From: Pseudomonas brassicacearum | GTDB lineage: Bacteria; Pseudomonadota; Gammaproteobacteria; Pseudomonadales; Pseudomonadaceae | Direction of reading: 5' to 3' | Assembly: GCF_003732225.1 (NCBI RefSeq) | Contig: NZ_MOBJ01000007.1 | Coordinates: 267,408-331,407, forward strand | Length of the DNA: 64,000 nt | Part shown: positions 17,437-27,100 of the stretch, in pieces | Layout: every line of letters starts with the position of its first letter | Position numbering within the stretch: position 1 is the stretch's first letter | Notes under the pieces: model-generated | What the model saw: only the letters and a program-made list of their open reading frames with translations | The model's database searches: none | Told to the model about the DNA's origin: nothing | Made by a program: the position numbers and the translations under genes

Positions 17437-17507
17437 GCCCCCCGATTCACAGTGGCCCGATTGGGCTGTGTTCAATCATTAGCGATTGACCGGTATTGAC
17501 GCGTAAG

Positions 17508-17574
17508 CAGGGATTTGCGCTGTACGTCGGCCACCTTGGCCGACTCCACTTTCATGTCCGAAGCAGGGAGCTGA
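17508..17574 (+). pseudogene. Relic of an usher gene 3' end, before adhesin copy 4
   Basis: A third usher-tail remnant reads DLRC...TLADSTF and ends in AGS plus stop at 17572-17574, matching DLRC..DTLADTT...GSAG of the complete usher. Just upstream, 17437-17485 resembles the spacer after adhesin copy 1, and 17490-17508 resembles the spacer before pilin 2 (ACCGG.AT.GA.GCGTAAGCA). The bodies of chaperone, pilin and usher are missing between these pieces. Confidence 0.75.
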
Positions 17575-17577
17575 CCC

Positions 17578-18813
17578 ATGATGAAAATGACCCGACCGAT
17601 GTTGCTCCAGGGGATTCTATTGTGGTGCGTTGCGTTTTCTGCCAGTGCGGCAACGCAAAACGTGACGGCGGTTTTCAGGCCTGATCCGCAAAACCCGATG
17701 GTTAACAAATTCACCAATACGACACCGGAAAGCGGCGTCTGCCCCTGGCACATGCCCGCACGATGCAAGGCCCTCAATATTTTCAGCATCCGCAGCTACG
17801 ACATCACCTTCAGCTCCAATGGCCCGATATTGCTCAATCATGTCGGGCCTGGCCCCGTGGATGAGCGCAAAGGTGTGATGTTCAAGGTGCCGTCCGAGTG
17901 GCGCAGTTTCGAGGTGGTGTCAGACAGGGGCGAACGAAAGACGGTTGAGATGCGGATTGCCGGAATTGGCAATCGCGTTGATGTCACAAGGCCTGCAACC
18001 ACTAGCTCGTGGGGCCCCAGAACCTGGCTGTATGCGCCGGCCCCCTGTGTGAGCTCCGGTTTTTTTACGGCGACCAGTTCTTACGGTTTGTGGTTCTGGA
18101 TTGTGCCTGAGGGGGCGGGTGCTTGCTCCCTGAACGCCGTGAATGAGATACCCGCCCTTCATTACGCCTCCACCTTCGAATACGGCTACGAATTGAGAAC
18201 GCCCAGTCCCTTGGGCATGTCGACGGGGCACTACAGTGGGTCGATTTCCTACTCAGTGGGTCCGAACAAGGATTTCGACTTCGGCGACATCATGATTCCC
18301 AATGACGATACGTTGACCTTCAACTTCGACCTGGAGGTGCAACACACCCTCAAAGTCGATATTCCACCGGGCGGCAACCGTATTCAGTTGGTGCCGGCCG
18401 GCGGCTGGCAAAGCTGGCTGCAACAAGGTCGCAAACCGACGCGATTATTCAGGGATCAAACATTCAATATTTCAGCGAGTTCGCGTTTCAAAATGCGACT
18501 GGAGTGTGAGTACACCCAGGATAGGAATACCTGCTCGTTGCACGAACCTGCCTCTGGTCACTTCGTGCCACTCGTTATCAGGGTCAGTCTTCCCCCGGGT
18601 TTGAACGATGCGAGTGGGCAGCCGGTCAGTCGACGACAGTTACTGCTTGACGGCAGCGGCACCGAACTGTTTCAGCCTGATCTTTACGTAGACCGAAAAC
18701 CCGGGACGTTGCACTTCGAAATCCCGGCGGACGAAGTGCCGGAGATGATTCACCCAGGACAACAACGGCAGTACTCGGGACGCGTGACGGTGATCTGGGA
18801 TTCAGAGGTTTAA
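17578..18813 (+). CDS. CfaE/CblD family fimbrial tip adhesin, copy 4
   Basis: A 411-residue secreted protein. ATG 17578 (or 17581) follows AGGGAG at good SD distance and opens the signal peptide MTRPMLLQGILLWCVAFSASA. The mature start TQNVTAVFRPDPQNPMVNKF and the middle (MFKVPSEWRSF, VEMRIAGIGNRVDVTRP, WIVPEGAGACSLNA) follow copy 1. The C-terminal half keeps LKVDIPPGGNRIQLVPAGGW, RLFRDQTFNISASSRFKM and VTVIWDSEV. It is the last gene of the fimbrial locus; an inverted repeat follows and the next gene is convergent. The locus would thus supply four tip proteins in two sequence types (1/4 and 2/3). Confidence 0.86.
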   Translation: MMKMTRPMLLQGILLWCVAFSASAATQNVTAVFRPDPQNPMVNKFTNTTPESGVCPWHMPARCKALNIFSIRSYDITFSSNGPILLNHVGPGPVDERKGVMFKVPSEWRSFEVVSDRGERKTVEMRIAGIGNRVDVTRPATTSSWGPRTWLYAPAPCVSSGFFTATSSYGLWFWIVPEGAGACSLNAVNEIPALHYASTFEYGYELRTPSPLGMSTGHYSGSISYSVGPNKDFDFGDIMIPNDDTLTFNFDLEVQHTLKVDIPPGGNRIQLVPAGGWQSWLQQGRKPTRLFRDQTFNISASSRFKMRLECEYTQDRNTCSLHEPASGHFVPLVIRVSLPPGLNDASGQPVSRRQLLLDGSGTELFQPDLYVDRKPGTLHFEIPADEVPEMIHPGQQRQYSGRVTVIWDSEV

Positions 18814-18832
18814 TCCTGTTTGACGCGTCGAG

Positions 18833-18868
18833 GCTCGACAGATGAAAGTGAACTTTCACCTGTCGAGC
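18833..18868. terminator. Inverted repeat between fimbrial locus and NEL gene
   Basis: Arms GCTCGACAG (18833-18841) and CTGTCGAGC (18860-18868) pair, with a further inner pairing GAAAGT/ACTTTC. It lies between convergent genes. There is no T-run, so intrinsic termination is possible but not assured. Confidence 0.5.
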
Positions 18869-18896
18869 ACATCGCTGTGAGGGCGGGATCAGCCTG

Positions 18897-21800
18897 TCAC
18901 AGGCCGGCTTTTTTCAGTGCTTCGTGTGTCAGGCGTCTGCTCAGGTTCTTTTCCTGATCGTACATTTCATTATTCAGGCGATCCTCTGTTTGCAGGGACA
19001 TCGGCTGATCGGTAAAGACCTCCTCGTGAGGCATCGATAGTCTGTCTGCCAGGACTTTCAAACGGTCCTGCAACCCGATGCGTTGCTCGGTGGACAACTC
19101 TTTGGCGGCCGCCCACTCCCGTTGTGCCGTAATCAGGTCGGTCAACAGGCCCGACCTTGTCTGATACAGCGCTTCATTTGCTCTGAATTCGCTTGGGTAG
19201 CGGTCATTCAGATAGTTGATCCAGAAGTCTCGCTCATTCATCGAGTCCACCAGGCCGTCACCTTCCTCGAGTGCGGTTACCGTTTCAAAGGCTTGCTCGA
19301 TGTTGGCGTCGCTGACACCGGCAACGCGCCGGAAGAGCATGCGTTGCGACTGCCACGGCAGATCCAGGCGCTGGGCCAGGGAGGTCTGGTAGGCCAGATA
19401 GACTTCGACGTCATCCGGGTTGCCCCCTCGAGCCTGGATATCGGCACGGGCAATCTCGTTGACCCGCTCCAGGCGCGCAGCTCCCCTGGCCAAGGTCACC
19501 AGTTTGTTTTGCAGCACGGCATTCGAGGTCGAAAACGCGTGCGCCTCGGCGGCCAGCACTTGCACGCCCATGTTGTTGAAGAGTTGAGCGCCCGCGTCGG
19601 CGCAGGTGGCGGGGGTGGACGCCATGGCGAAGAGTTTTTCGCGCAATCGGGGGTTCAGGTCCATGGCATCGATGGTTCGCCACACCCGTGCAGATAATTG
19701 CTGGCGTGCGTCGCGGCCGGTGCGGTAGTCCGCGGACTGCGTCAGGCTATCGATGACGGTGAAGAAGTCCGTTGAGCCGGGTTCAGCACCCAGGTCAGAC
19801 CAGGCTTCGGGCCTGGCAACGCCTTGCCCATCGAGAAATCCCCACCAGCCCCTGTCGTTGGGTCTTGGCCATTTTTCCTTGGCCTTTTCGGCGAGTGCGT
19901 TGTAGGTGTGACGGCGAGGTATTCCCACCGAGGTTCGATAGTCTTCATAGCGCAGTCGGTTTGGCTCCGACAGGTCCTTTGCGTTGAGCATCGTGCGCGC
20001 CACGATGAAGGCATCGTCGGAGCCCGGAACGACCTCGGGGATCGTTGCAATGGGGTTAAACCTCATGTCGAGGAAAAAACCACGGGGTCGGCGTTTGGCC
20101 CAGAGCCCTTCTGGCCAGGTGTTGATGTTGGTGTTGAACAGCGTCAATTCGCGCAGCGCCGGCATGCGTCCGACGTCGGGAAGACGCCCCAACGGATTGT
20201 TATCGAGCCGCAGGACTTCCAGGCGGGTCAGGTCTTTGAGTTGCTGAACATTCTCGGCCGTCAACGGAATGAAGTTGTCGCTCAGCCGCAGCGTCTTGAG
20301 AAAGTGCATCTGGCCGATGTGTTCAGGCAACGCAGTCAATCGGCATCGACGCGCCGACAAATTGCGCAGGTGTCGAAAGTCTTTCAGCAGGCCGTTGGCT
20401 TGCATTGAAAACGGGGTGCTGTCCAGGTTTAACGTCGTGACTTTATCCAGATACTTGCCCAGATCTGGCAGCATTTTCCACCAGTACTCCAGATTAATGT
20501 CTTGCTGAAAAGCGCTCGACAGATCCAGGGTGTAACCGCTGTCCAGCTGCGGCCCCGGCGCATCGACTGCTCTGGTTTGTCTTTCGAAGCACTTGATCAG
20601 TTGCCTGGCAATGTGTCGTCCTCCGTCGTCGACAAAATTCAGGCCAACGGGCTCCCAGATATCGGGCTGTTGATAGCGCCATTGATTCAGGATGACGCGC
20701 AGTTCGTCGAGCTCTTGCTCAAGCTGCGTAACGGCTGCGAGTGGCTCGGGGTGACGGTTCAAGGATTCAACGAACGAGGCCACATCACGGGAACTCATGT
20801 TCGGGTAGAGGTCCTGGACTCTTTCGGTCAGGGTGGTGCCCTCTCTGCTCTGGGCACCACCACGAAGCAACAGCAGTGTTTCGCGACGTGGAGCCCCCCG
20901 CACTGGCGGCTCGGCCAACAGTGTGCGACGCACATTTGGCGGTTCGGTTTTGGCCATGACCCATTGTTTGAAGAACTCGCCCTGGCCAACGCGGTAACCC
21001 AGGGCGCTGCGTTGTTTAGCGGGCAGCGCATGGAGGAGTGATTCGTAGAAGTCATCGGCCTCGTGCAGCAGATTGTGTTCTGCATCACGGACCTCGTACC
21101 GCTGCGGCTCCTTGTTGATCAGCAACCTGACGGTCGAGGCGTCCGCTGCGCCTGCGTTGCTACTCAGTGGGCCGTCGACACTGCCCACGCGGACCTCGAT
21201 TCGCAGGTCACCGAATGTATCGGTGTTCTGGCGCAGGGCCCCGAGTACCAGCCGTTCGGTGTTCTCGGTAAACAGCGAGTCGCGAATCAAGCCTTCACTG
21301 GCCCGGGTGGCCTGTACCTCGGATTGCAGCTCCCGGGCGATGTTTTTCAAGCGCAGGGGAATGCGCTCTTCGTCGTTGATGGCGGCGCCTTCCAGCGGAT
21401 TGGCGTTGGTCAACAGGCGTTCGATCAGCGTGATGGGAAGTTCAGGGAACTGGCGTTTGATCACCTCGGCAGGCTTGTCGCCGGTCTGCCCGCGGTTGGT
21501 GTAGTCATCATTGAACAGCGCTGCCCGGTTTTGCTGCGCCAGTGCTGCCAGTTTCTGGCGTAGCTGTCGGGTGCGAACCTTGAGTGAGGCGCGTGGGGTA
21601 TCCAGCGGCTGATCGAGCATGACCGGCGTCGCATTGGCATCGAGTGTTTCCATCACGTTGTCCAGTAGTTTGCCTTTGAGCAACTCTCGTTCAGTCAGTT
21701 GCACGACCAGTTTGCGGCCATGCGCAGCGTTTGAACGGGTGTACTCCCAGACGGTACTGAACTGGTTGTCGATGATTTGCATCGAGACACCGTCGGGCCA

Positions 21801-24044
21801 GAGGCCGTAGCGTGTCATGAGGTGCAATTGAGTGATTGGGCTGGCCTGGGCGTAGATCGCGGGGTTGTCGCTGTTCATTTGATCGATGAAGGTTTGCACG
21901 TCGTTGTCGATGGTCAACCGGCTGAGGGTGTCGTCGAACAACAGTGGGGGCGTGGTGTTCTCGGCATACATCCGGCGCAGTTCGTCGGGCTGTGTGCCGC
22001 TGGCCCGCAGGGCCTCTTCACGTTGGGCTTCGCTCAGGTCGTTCACCGAACGCCCCATCCGGCGTAGCAGTGTCGAGGTGTCCCATGCCCGTGGTTGCTC
22101 GAAGTCGAGCACGTAAGCGCCGGCGCCGTTATGGCTGAGTGCCGGTTGGTAGGCGTCGATGCGCGCGGGGTGCTGGAGGCGTTGCAGGCCGGTTCGGGAG
22201 TTGTCCTTGACCTCATAAAAGTGTGTATCGAGTTGCACGAAGGTTTTACCGGCATGTCGGTACACGCCCGGTTCAATCGGGGTGAGATTTTCCGGCAGTT
22301 GGCCCTTGAAGCGGTAAGGTTCAAGGTCGGGTTTCCACAGGCGGGTGTTGCCATCGGGCAATTTGATCGGCTTCAAGCTTTCGATAAAAGGTGAAACCGT
22401 GTAGTGGAACACGGGTGCGAGGACAATAGCGGTGGCGACGTTTTCGATGACGTCGGTGATGTGCGCCCAACCGGCCTCGCGGTCGCCTTCGCTGAGTTCT
22501 ATAGCACCTTCGAGGACTTCTGAAAGCAACTGGCCAGCCATGACCACCAGCATGGCCTCGCCGAGACCGGGTACGAACATCGCAAATACGCCGACAGCGG
22601 TGAAGCCGATGTTCAGGTAGTTGGCCCAGCGCGCTGATCGAGCCTTGGCATCTTGATCCTCGGTGGGGATCGCCATGATTCGGGCATCCTCAAACAAGCG
22701 ATCCAGCTTGATGTCGTGAAGCAATGACCAGGGGTCGAAAGATTCCCACAAGCCTTTGCCTCTCATGGTGACGCCCCGGACATAAAAGTAGGGGTTCTCT
22801 ATCGGGTCGCGGCGCGTGCTCCGATCCCCCGGTCCGGGAAGCGCGGTGTGGAGCAGCGCTTGTTCGGTTATTCGTACCAGTTCATGACGCCGCCAGGTGA
22901 TGGCGAATGACTCCGGCGGTCCGTCGCTGGCTTTCTCGGTAAAGCGACTGAAGTAATAGGATTTGTCTCGCTCTGCCACGAATCGGCTGAAAAAAACCTG
23001 GTAGTCGGTTGGCTCCAGAGCCGTTTGCCCACTGGAACTCCCTTGCGGGCGGGCCATGAATTGTCGGGTCAACTCCTGCTCGAACCCGGAAAACGAGGCA
23101 TAGCGCTTGACCGGATGTTCAGGGTCATCGGGAATGTAGGCAAGCACGTAGCCGTGGTGATAGCGATGTGGAACGGTGGGCATGAAGACCATGCAGTCGG
23201 ACAGCCTCAGACCCATGACACTCAAACTCATGAAGAAAACCTGTTTGTCGCCCTCGATGATTTTTTGTTGGCCGGCGACCACCTTCAGCAGCAGGTCGTA
23301 ATCGCGTTGTTCAATGTCTTTTTTGACCAGTGCCATGTACGCCGCTGCTTTCAGGGCGTTCTTCTGATGGGTTGTGACCTTGTTCTGCAGAAGCGATTTG
23401 GCGAACGGATCTTCAGGGCGCAGAAAATCCTTGAGGTAAGCCTGGTACTTTCCGCCAATGTCCAGGGATCGACAGAAACGCGTGAACGTCTCGATGCCAA
23501 GCGACGTCCGGACGCGATCAAAGTGTCCTCGTTTATCGGGTTGGCTGATGAAGCCAGAACTGCTGTCAAAGAATCCGGGCTGAACTTCGTCTGCTTCGAA
23601 GTTGTGCAACGCCGCCTGTAGCAATGAAAACGTCTTGACGGCAAAGCCACCGCTCTTGATGCCGAATATACCCAGGCTTTTGGGGGCGTAGAGCCTCAGC
23701 CAGGTCGTGTCGGGGTCGAGATTGGCGTCCAGCTTTTTCAGTTCCGGCAGCAGCAGCTCCCTGGCGAAGTCATGAATGTTTTTCAGGTTTTTCTTGAAAA
23801 TCCGGTCTTGCTCGTTCTGGGATTTCAAGAGTGCATCGTTGAAGATTTTAAGCTGGCTCTTCTGTGCTTGTGACGCGTTGTCGTACCACGGCGGGGTGAT
23901 CGGCCGGGTCTGCTTGAGTGCCGCGCGTCGATCGGCAGCCGCCTGGAAATGCTGCTGCGAAATGGCATTTTTGATGATGTGAAAATGTGCGCCCGGTTCT
24001 TTGAGAGCGGACAACTCGCGAGGGTTTCCTGGAAATTCAAACAC
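18897..24044 (-). CDS. Large dermonecrotic-toxin-like / LRR / NEL E3 ubiquitin ligase protein
   Basis: A 1715-residue protein. The N-terminal ~1000 residues match the dermonecrotic-toxin (DUF6543-type) region found in large Pseudomonas proteins (PPWYDNASQAQKSQLK, YAPKSLGIFGIKSGG), with a hydrophobic stretch at about 475-520 (GFTAVGVFAMFVPGLGEAML). Leucine-rich repeats follow at about 1205-1340 (LKTLRLSDNFIPL, LEVLRLDNNPLGRLPDVG). The C-terminal ~300 residues form a NEL domain, a novel E3 ubiquitin ligase fold first seen in IpaH and SspH effectors. The expected catalytic cysteine is Cys1481 in TCADAGAQLFNNMGV, matching the family C-x-D motif. Such proteins act on eukaryotic ubiquitin after delivery into host cells. 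No signal peptide and no secretion-system gene is near, so the export route is unknown. It stands alone, convergent to the fimbrial locus. Confidence 0.88.
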   Translation of the reverse strand: MFEFPGNPRELSALKEPGAHFHIIKNAISQQHFQAAADRRAALKQTRPITPPWYDNASQAQKSQLKIFNDALLKSQNEQDRIFKKNLKNIHDFARELLLPELKKLDANLDPDTTWLRLYAPKSLGIFGIKSGGFAVKTFSLLQAALHNFEADEVQPGFFDSSSGFISQPDKRGHFDRVRTSLGIETFTRFCRSLDIGGKYQAYLKDFLRPEDPFAKSLLQNKVTTHQKNALKAAAYMALVKKDIEQRDYDLLLKVVAGQQKIIEGDKQVFFMSLSVMGLRLSDCMVFMPTVPHRYHHGYVLAYIPDDPEHPVKRYASFSGFEQELTRQFMARPQGSSSGQTALEPTDYQVFFSRFVAERDKSYYFSRFTEKASDGPPESFAITWRRHELVRITEQALLHTALPGPGDRSTRRDPIENPYFYVRGVTMRGKGLWESFDPWSLLHDIKLDRLFEDARIMAIPTEDQDAKARSARWANYLNIGFTAVGVFAMFVPGLGEAMLVVMAGQLLSEVLEGAIELSEGDREAGWAHITDVIENVATAIVLAPVFHYTVSPFIESLKPIKLPDGNTRLWKPDLEPYRFKGQLPENLTPIEPGVYRHAGKTFVQLDTHFYEVKDNSRTGLQRLQHPARIDAYQPALSHNGAGAYVLDFEQPRAWDTSTLLRRMGRSVNDLSEAQREEALRASGTQPDELRRMYAENTTPPLLFDDTLSRLTIDNDVQTFIDQMNSDNPAIYAQASPITQLHLMTRYGLWPDGVSMQIIDNQFSTVWEYTRSNAAHGRKLVVQLTERELLKGKLLDNVMETLDANATPVMLDQPLDTPRASLKVRTRQLRQKLAALAQQNRAALFNDDYTNRGQTGDKPAEVIKRQFPELPITLIERLLTNANPLEGAAINDEERIPLRLKNIARELQSEVQATRASEGLIRDSLFTENTERLVLGALRQNTDTFGDLRIEVRVGSVDGPLSSNAGAADASTVRLLINKEPQRYEVRDAEHNLLHEADDFYESLLHALPAKQRSALGYRVGQGEFFKQWVMAKTEPPNVRRTLLAEPPVRGAPRRETLLLLRGGAQSREGTTLTERVQDLYPNMSSRDVASFVESLNRHPEPLAAVTQLEQELDELRVILNQWRYQQPDIWEPVGLNFVDDGGRHIARQLIKCFERQTRAVDAPGPQLDSGYTLDLSSAFQQDINLEYWWKMLPDLGKYLDKVTTLNLDSTPFSMQANGLLKDFRHLRNLSARRCRLTALPEHIGQMHFLKTLRLSDNFIPLTAENVQQLKDLTRLEVLRLDNNPLGRLPDVGRMPALRELTLFNTNINTWPEGLWAKRRPRGFFLDMRFNPIATIPEVVPGSDDAFIVARTMLNAKDLSEPNRLRYEDYRTSVGIPRRHTYNALAEKAKEKWPRPNDRGWWGFLDGQGVARPEAWSDLGAEPGSTDFFTVIDSLTQSADYRTGRDARQQLSARVWRTIDAMDLNPRLREKLFAMASTPATCADAGAQLFNNMGVQVLAAEAHAFSTSNAVLQNKLVTLARGAARLERVNEIARADIQARGGNPDDVEVYLAYQTSLAQRLDLPWQSQRMLFRRVAGVSDANIEQAFETVTALEEGDGLVDSMNERDFWINYLNDRYPSEFRANEALYQTRSGLLTDLITAQREWAAAKELSTEQRIGLQDRLKVLADRLSMPHEEVFTDQPMSLQTEDRLNNEMYDQEKNLSRRLTHEALKKAGL

Positions 24045-24125
24045 TGCTCGTCTCCTTGAGTCAGGTGGGAAAACCCAGCCTACCCAGACGAGCAGCGTGA
24101 ATGAGTTACATAGTTATCGTGATGG

Positions 24126-27100
24126 TCAGCGATCGGCCATGGTTGCCTGGCACAGAGTGTGGGTGCCGGGTTGCAGGTACGGCGTGAGAATCGGCGCCAT
24201 GCCCTTGAGTACTTGCACCGGCAACGCCGAGGTGAATTTGTAGGCTTGCGCCGAGGCACCGGGGACGAACGCGGTCAGGGTGCCAAAGTGGTTGTTACCG
24301 ATATAGAACACGAAGGTCGCGGTACGGTTGATCGATTTCGAACTCAGAACCCGCCCGCCGGAGCCGAAGGCTTCGATGCGGTTATCACCCGTGCCGGTCT
24401 TGCCGCCCATGGCCAGGGGAGTGCCGTCCGGCAGTTTGAACGTACCGGCGACCCGTTTGGCGGTCCCGGCATCCACCACTTGCGACAACGCTTCACGCAT
24501 CGCCGTCGCCACTTCGGAAGGCATCACGCGTTTGCCTTTGCTCGGGTCGTTGATCAGCGTTGTTTCATAAGGCGTGCCGGCGGCGAAGTGCAGGCTGTCG
24601 ATGCGCAGGGTCGGCATCCGCACGCCATCATTGAGGATGGTGCCGATCAGCTCTGCCAGCGCCGCTGGCCGATCTCCGGAACTGCCGATGGCCGTGGCCA
24701 GTGACGGCACCAGGTGATCGAACGGGTAGCCGACTTTCTGCCAGCGCTGGTGAATATCGAGGAAGGCTTCGATCTCCAGCATGGTCCGGATACGACTGTC
24801 GCGGGCGCTCCGGTGACGGCTCTTGAACAGCCAGCTGTAGACTTCCTGACGCTCGAATTCACTGGCTTTGACGATCTGGCTGAACTTGGCGTCGGGGTTG
24901 TTCAGCAGGTAACCCATGAGCCACAGGTCCAGTGGGTGGACCTTGGCGATAAAGCCCTGGTCGGGCAGGTCAAAGGCACCCGGCCCGTAGGTTTTATAGA
25001 GTTTTTCCAGGCGCTCGTCAGTGAGTTTTTCGTTGGGTTTTCCGGTGAATTTTTCAATATTTTTATCGGTTTTCTTGGCCGTTTTCAAATGCGCACGCAC
25101 AAAGCTGTTGAAGCTTTCCTGGCTGGCCTCGGGCAGCAGGTAGCGGTGCACCGCAGCGAGACGAATCGCCGTCGGGTGCATGCCGTCGAGGAAAGTCTCG
25201 AGGCGAGCCTGGGTGTCCTTCTTCTGGTACTTCTTCCAGAAGCGCAGTAAAAACGCGGTGCCCTCGTGGTCGGCAAATTGCGCCAGATACTCCTGGCGCC
25301 GTGGGTTGTCATCATCATTGAGCAATTGGCCGCTGCTGTTGGGCTCCGAGTAGGTGGTGTAGCGCACCAGGTCGCGCATCAAGCGAATGAACGGCAGGTT
25401 GATCGATTCACGCAGGGCATCGCGCAGGGTCGGGCTGCGGCCGTTGTCTTCTTTGCGGAAGTTGTGAAAGGTGTGCAGGCCGCCACCCGTGAAGAACGAT
25501 TCGCCGGGGTTGGCCGAGTAGGTACGGTTGAGGGCCGCATCGAGCATTTTTGGCAGGCTGCGGTCGCTGTTCTGGATCAGGTAATCGACGGCCCAGCGGG
25601 ATATCCGGTCCTGTTCGGGGACGTCGGTTTTCTTCAACTCGGCCGGTGTCTTGGCGCCATAACGGTCGTGCAGTTCGGAGATGATTTGCAGGTAAGTGGT
25701 GAGCACCCGCAGTTTGGCAGTAGAGCCCAGTTCCAGCTTGCTGCCCTCGTTGATGTCAAAGGGCTGATCGGTGCTGTCGGTTTGCACGCGCACGCGCGAG
25801 CCATCAGGCGTGCGCTCGAACAGGGTGAAGCTGTAGCGCACCTGCGTCGTGCTGGTAGGCGTCAGCAAGTGTTCGCCAAGCAGACCCAGTTGCGCCGCGT
25901 AGGTCGGGTCGGCCAGATGCTTGAGGTACTCGGTGGCCTTGGTTTGCAGGTCGTACTGCAAGGTGCTGGTGGCTGACAGGTCGAGGCGATCGAGGTCATA
26001 CAAAGGGCGATTGAGCAGGGCGCCCAAGCGACTGCGAGCGACGCTGATGCCTTTGTTGGATTCGATCGGCTGGATAGTCGGTTGTTGCTGCCAGTCGCGG
26101 TAGGTCACTTTGCTGGCCAGTGCGGCGGCGGCCAGAGGCGCGTCAATCACCGAGTTCTGGGCGAGCAGGCGGATGTGGCTGTCGGTGAGGTCTGCGAGTT
26201 CGTCACGGCCCTTGGCCAAATAGTGGGAAGGCCGGCGCTGGGCGATCATCAGTGACAGCACCTGACGCAGGGCCAGGCCGCGTTTGGACAGGCTCAGCGG
26301 ATCACTGGCAACGCTGGTCAGGGTTTCGTTGACCTGAGCGAAGTCGGCGCCATACCAGACACGCAGACCTTCGGCCATGCCATGCACTTCGCCGTGGCCG
26401 GGCACCGCCGACAGCGGCACGCTGTTGAGGTAGTCACGGACGATGTTTTTCCGGGCTGTCAGGGTCTGCGGGCCATCCTGATAGGCGCGTACGCTGGCGG
26501 AAACCATCTGACGGATTTTCTCGCTGCCCGATACCGTGAGGCCATCGGGTGAGTGGCGGTATTTTTCCAGCTGAGTGGCGAGGGTGCTGCCACCGGCCGT
26601 TTGACCCGGTAGGTGCACCAGTTTGGCGACTTGCGACCAGGCGGCCTTGCCAAAACGTGGCCAGTCCACGGCGGGGTTGGCAAAGGGTTGTTGGGGATCG
26701 AGCAGGTCGCGGTTCTCGATAAACAGCAGGCTGTGCACCACCAGCGGCGGGATCGCAGCAAAGCTCGAATACAGTTGCTGCGGATAGTTGTACTGATACA
26801 ACGGTGCTGCGCGGCAATCGGTGATGGACAAACCGGCCTGGATCTTTTCTGTGTAGGGCACGAAGAAGCCCTTTTCGCTGTAGTCGAACAGTTTCGACGA
26901 GAAGCGGGTTTGCGCGGTGATCATGTAGTCACGCTTGAGCAAGCGCGGCAAAAATTCACCCAGAGAACTGTAGCCCAGGCGCTTGTCGAAAGGCCCGTCT
27001 CCCGGATAGAAAATCGAATCGCTGGGGCCAGGTTGCATTGAATACTTCAGCGATGCGGCAAATTGGCTGAATTCGCGTGCCTGCAGTTTCGAGGTACGCA

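Noticed and set aside
17496..17684. A 62-residue frame before adhesin 4
   Set aside because: It overlaps the usher-tail relic in another frame and runs into the adhesin gene.
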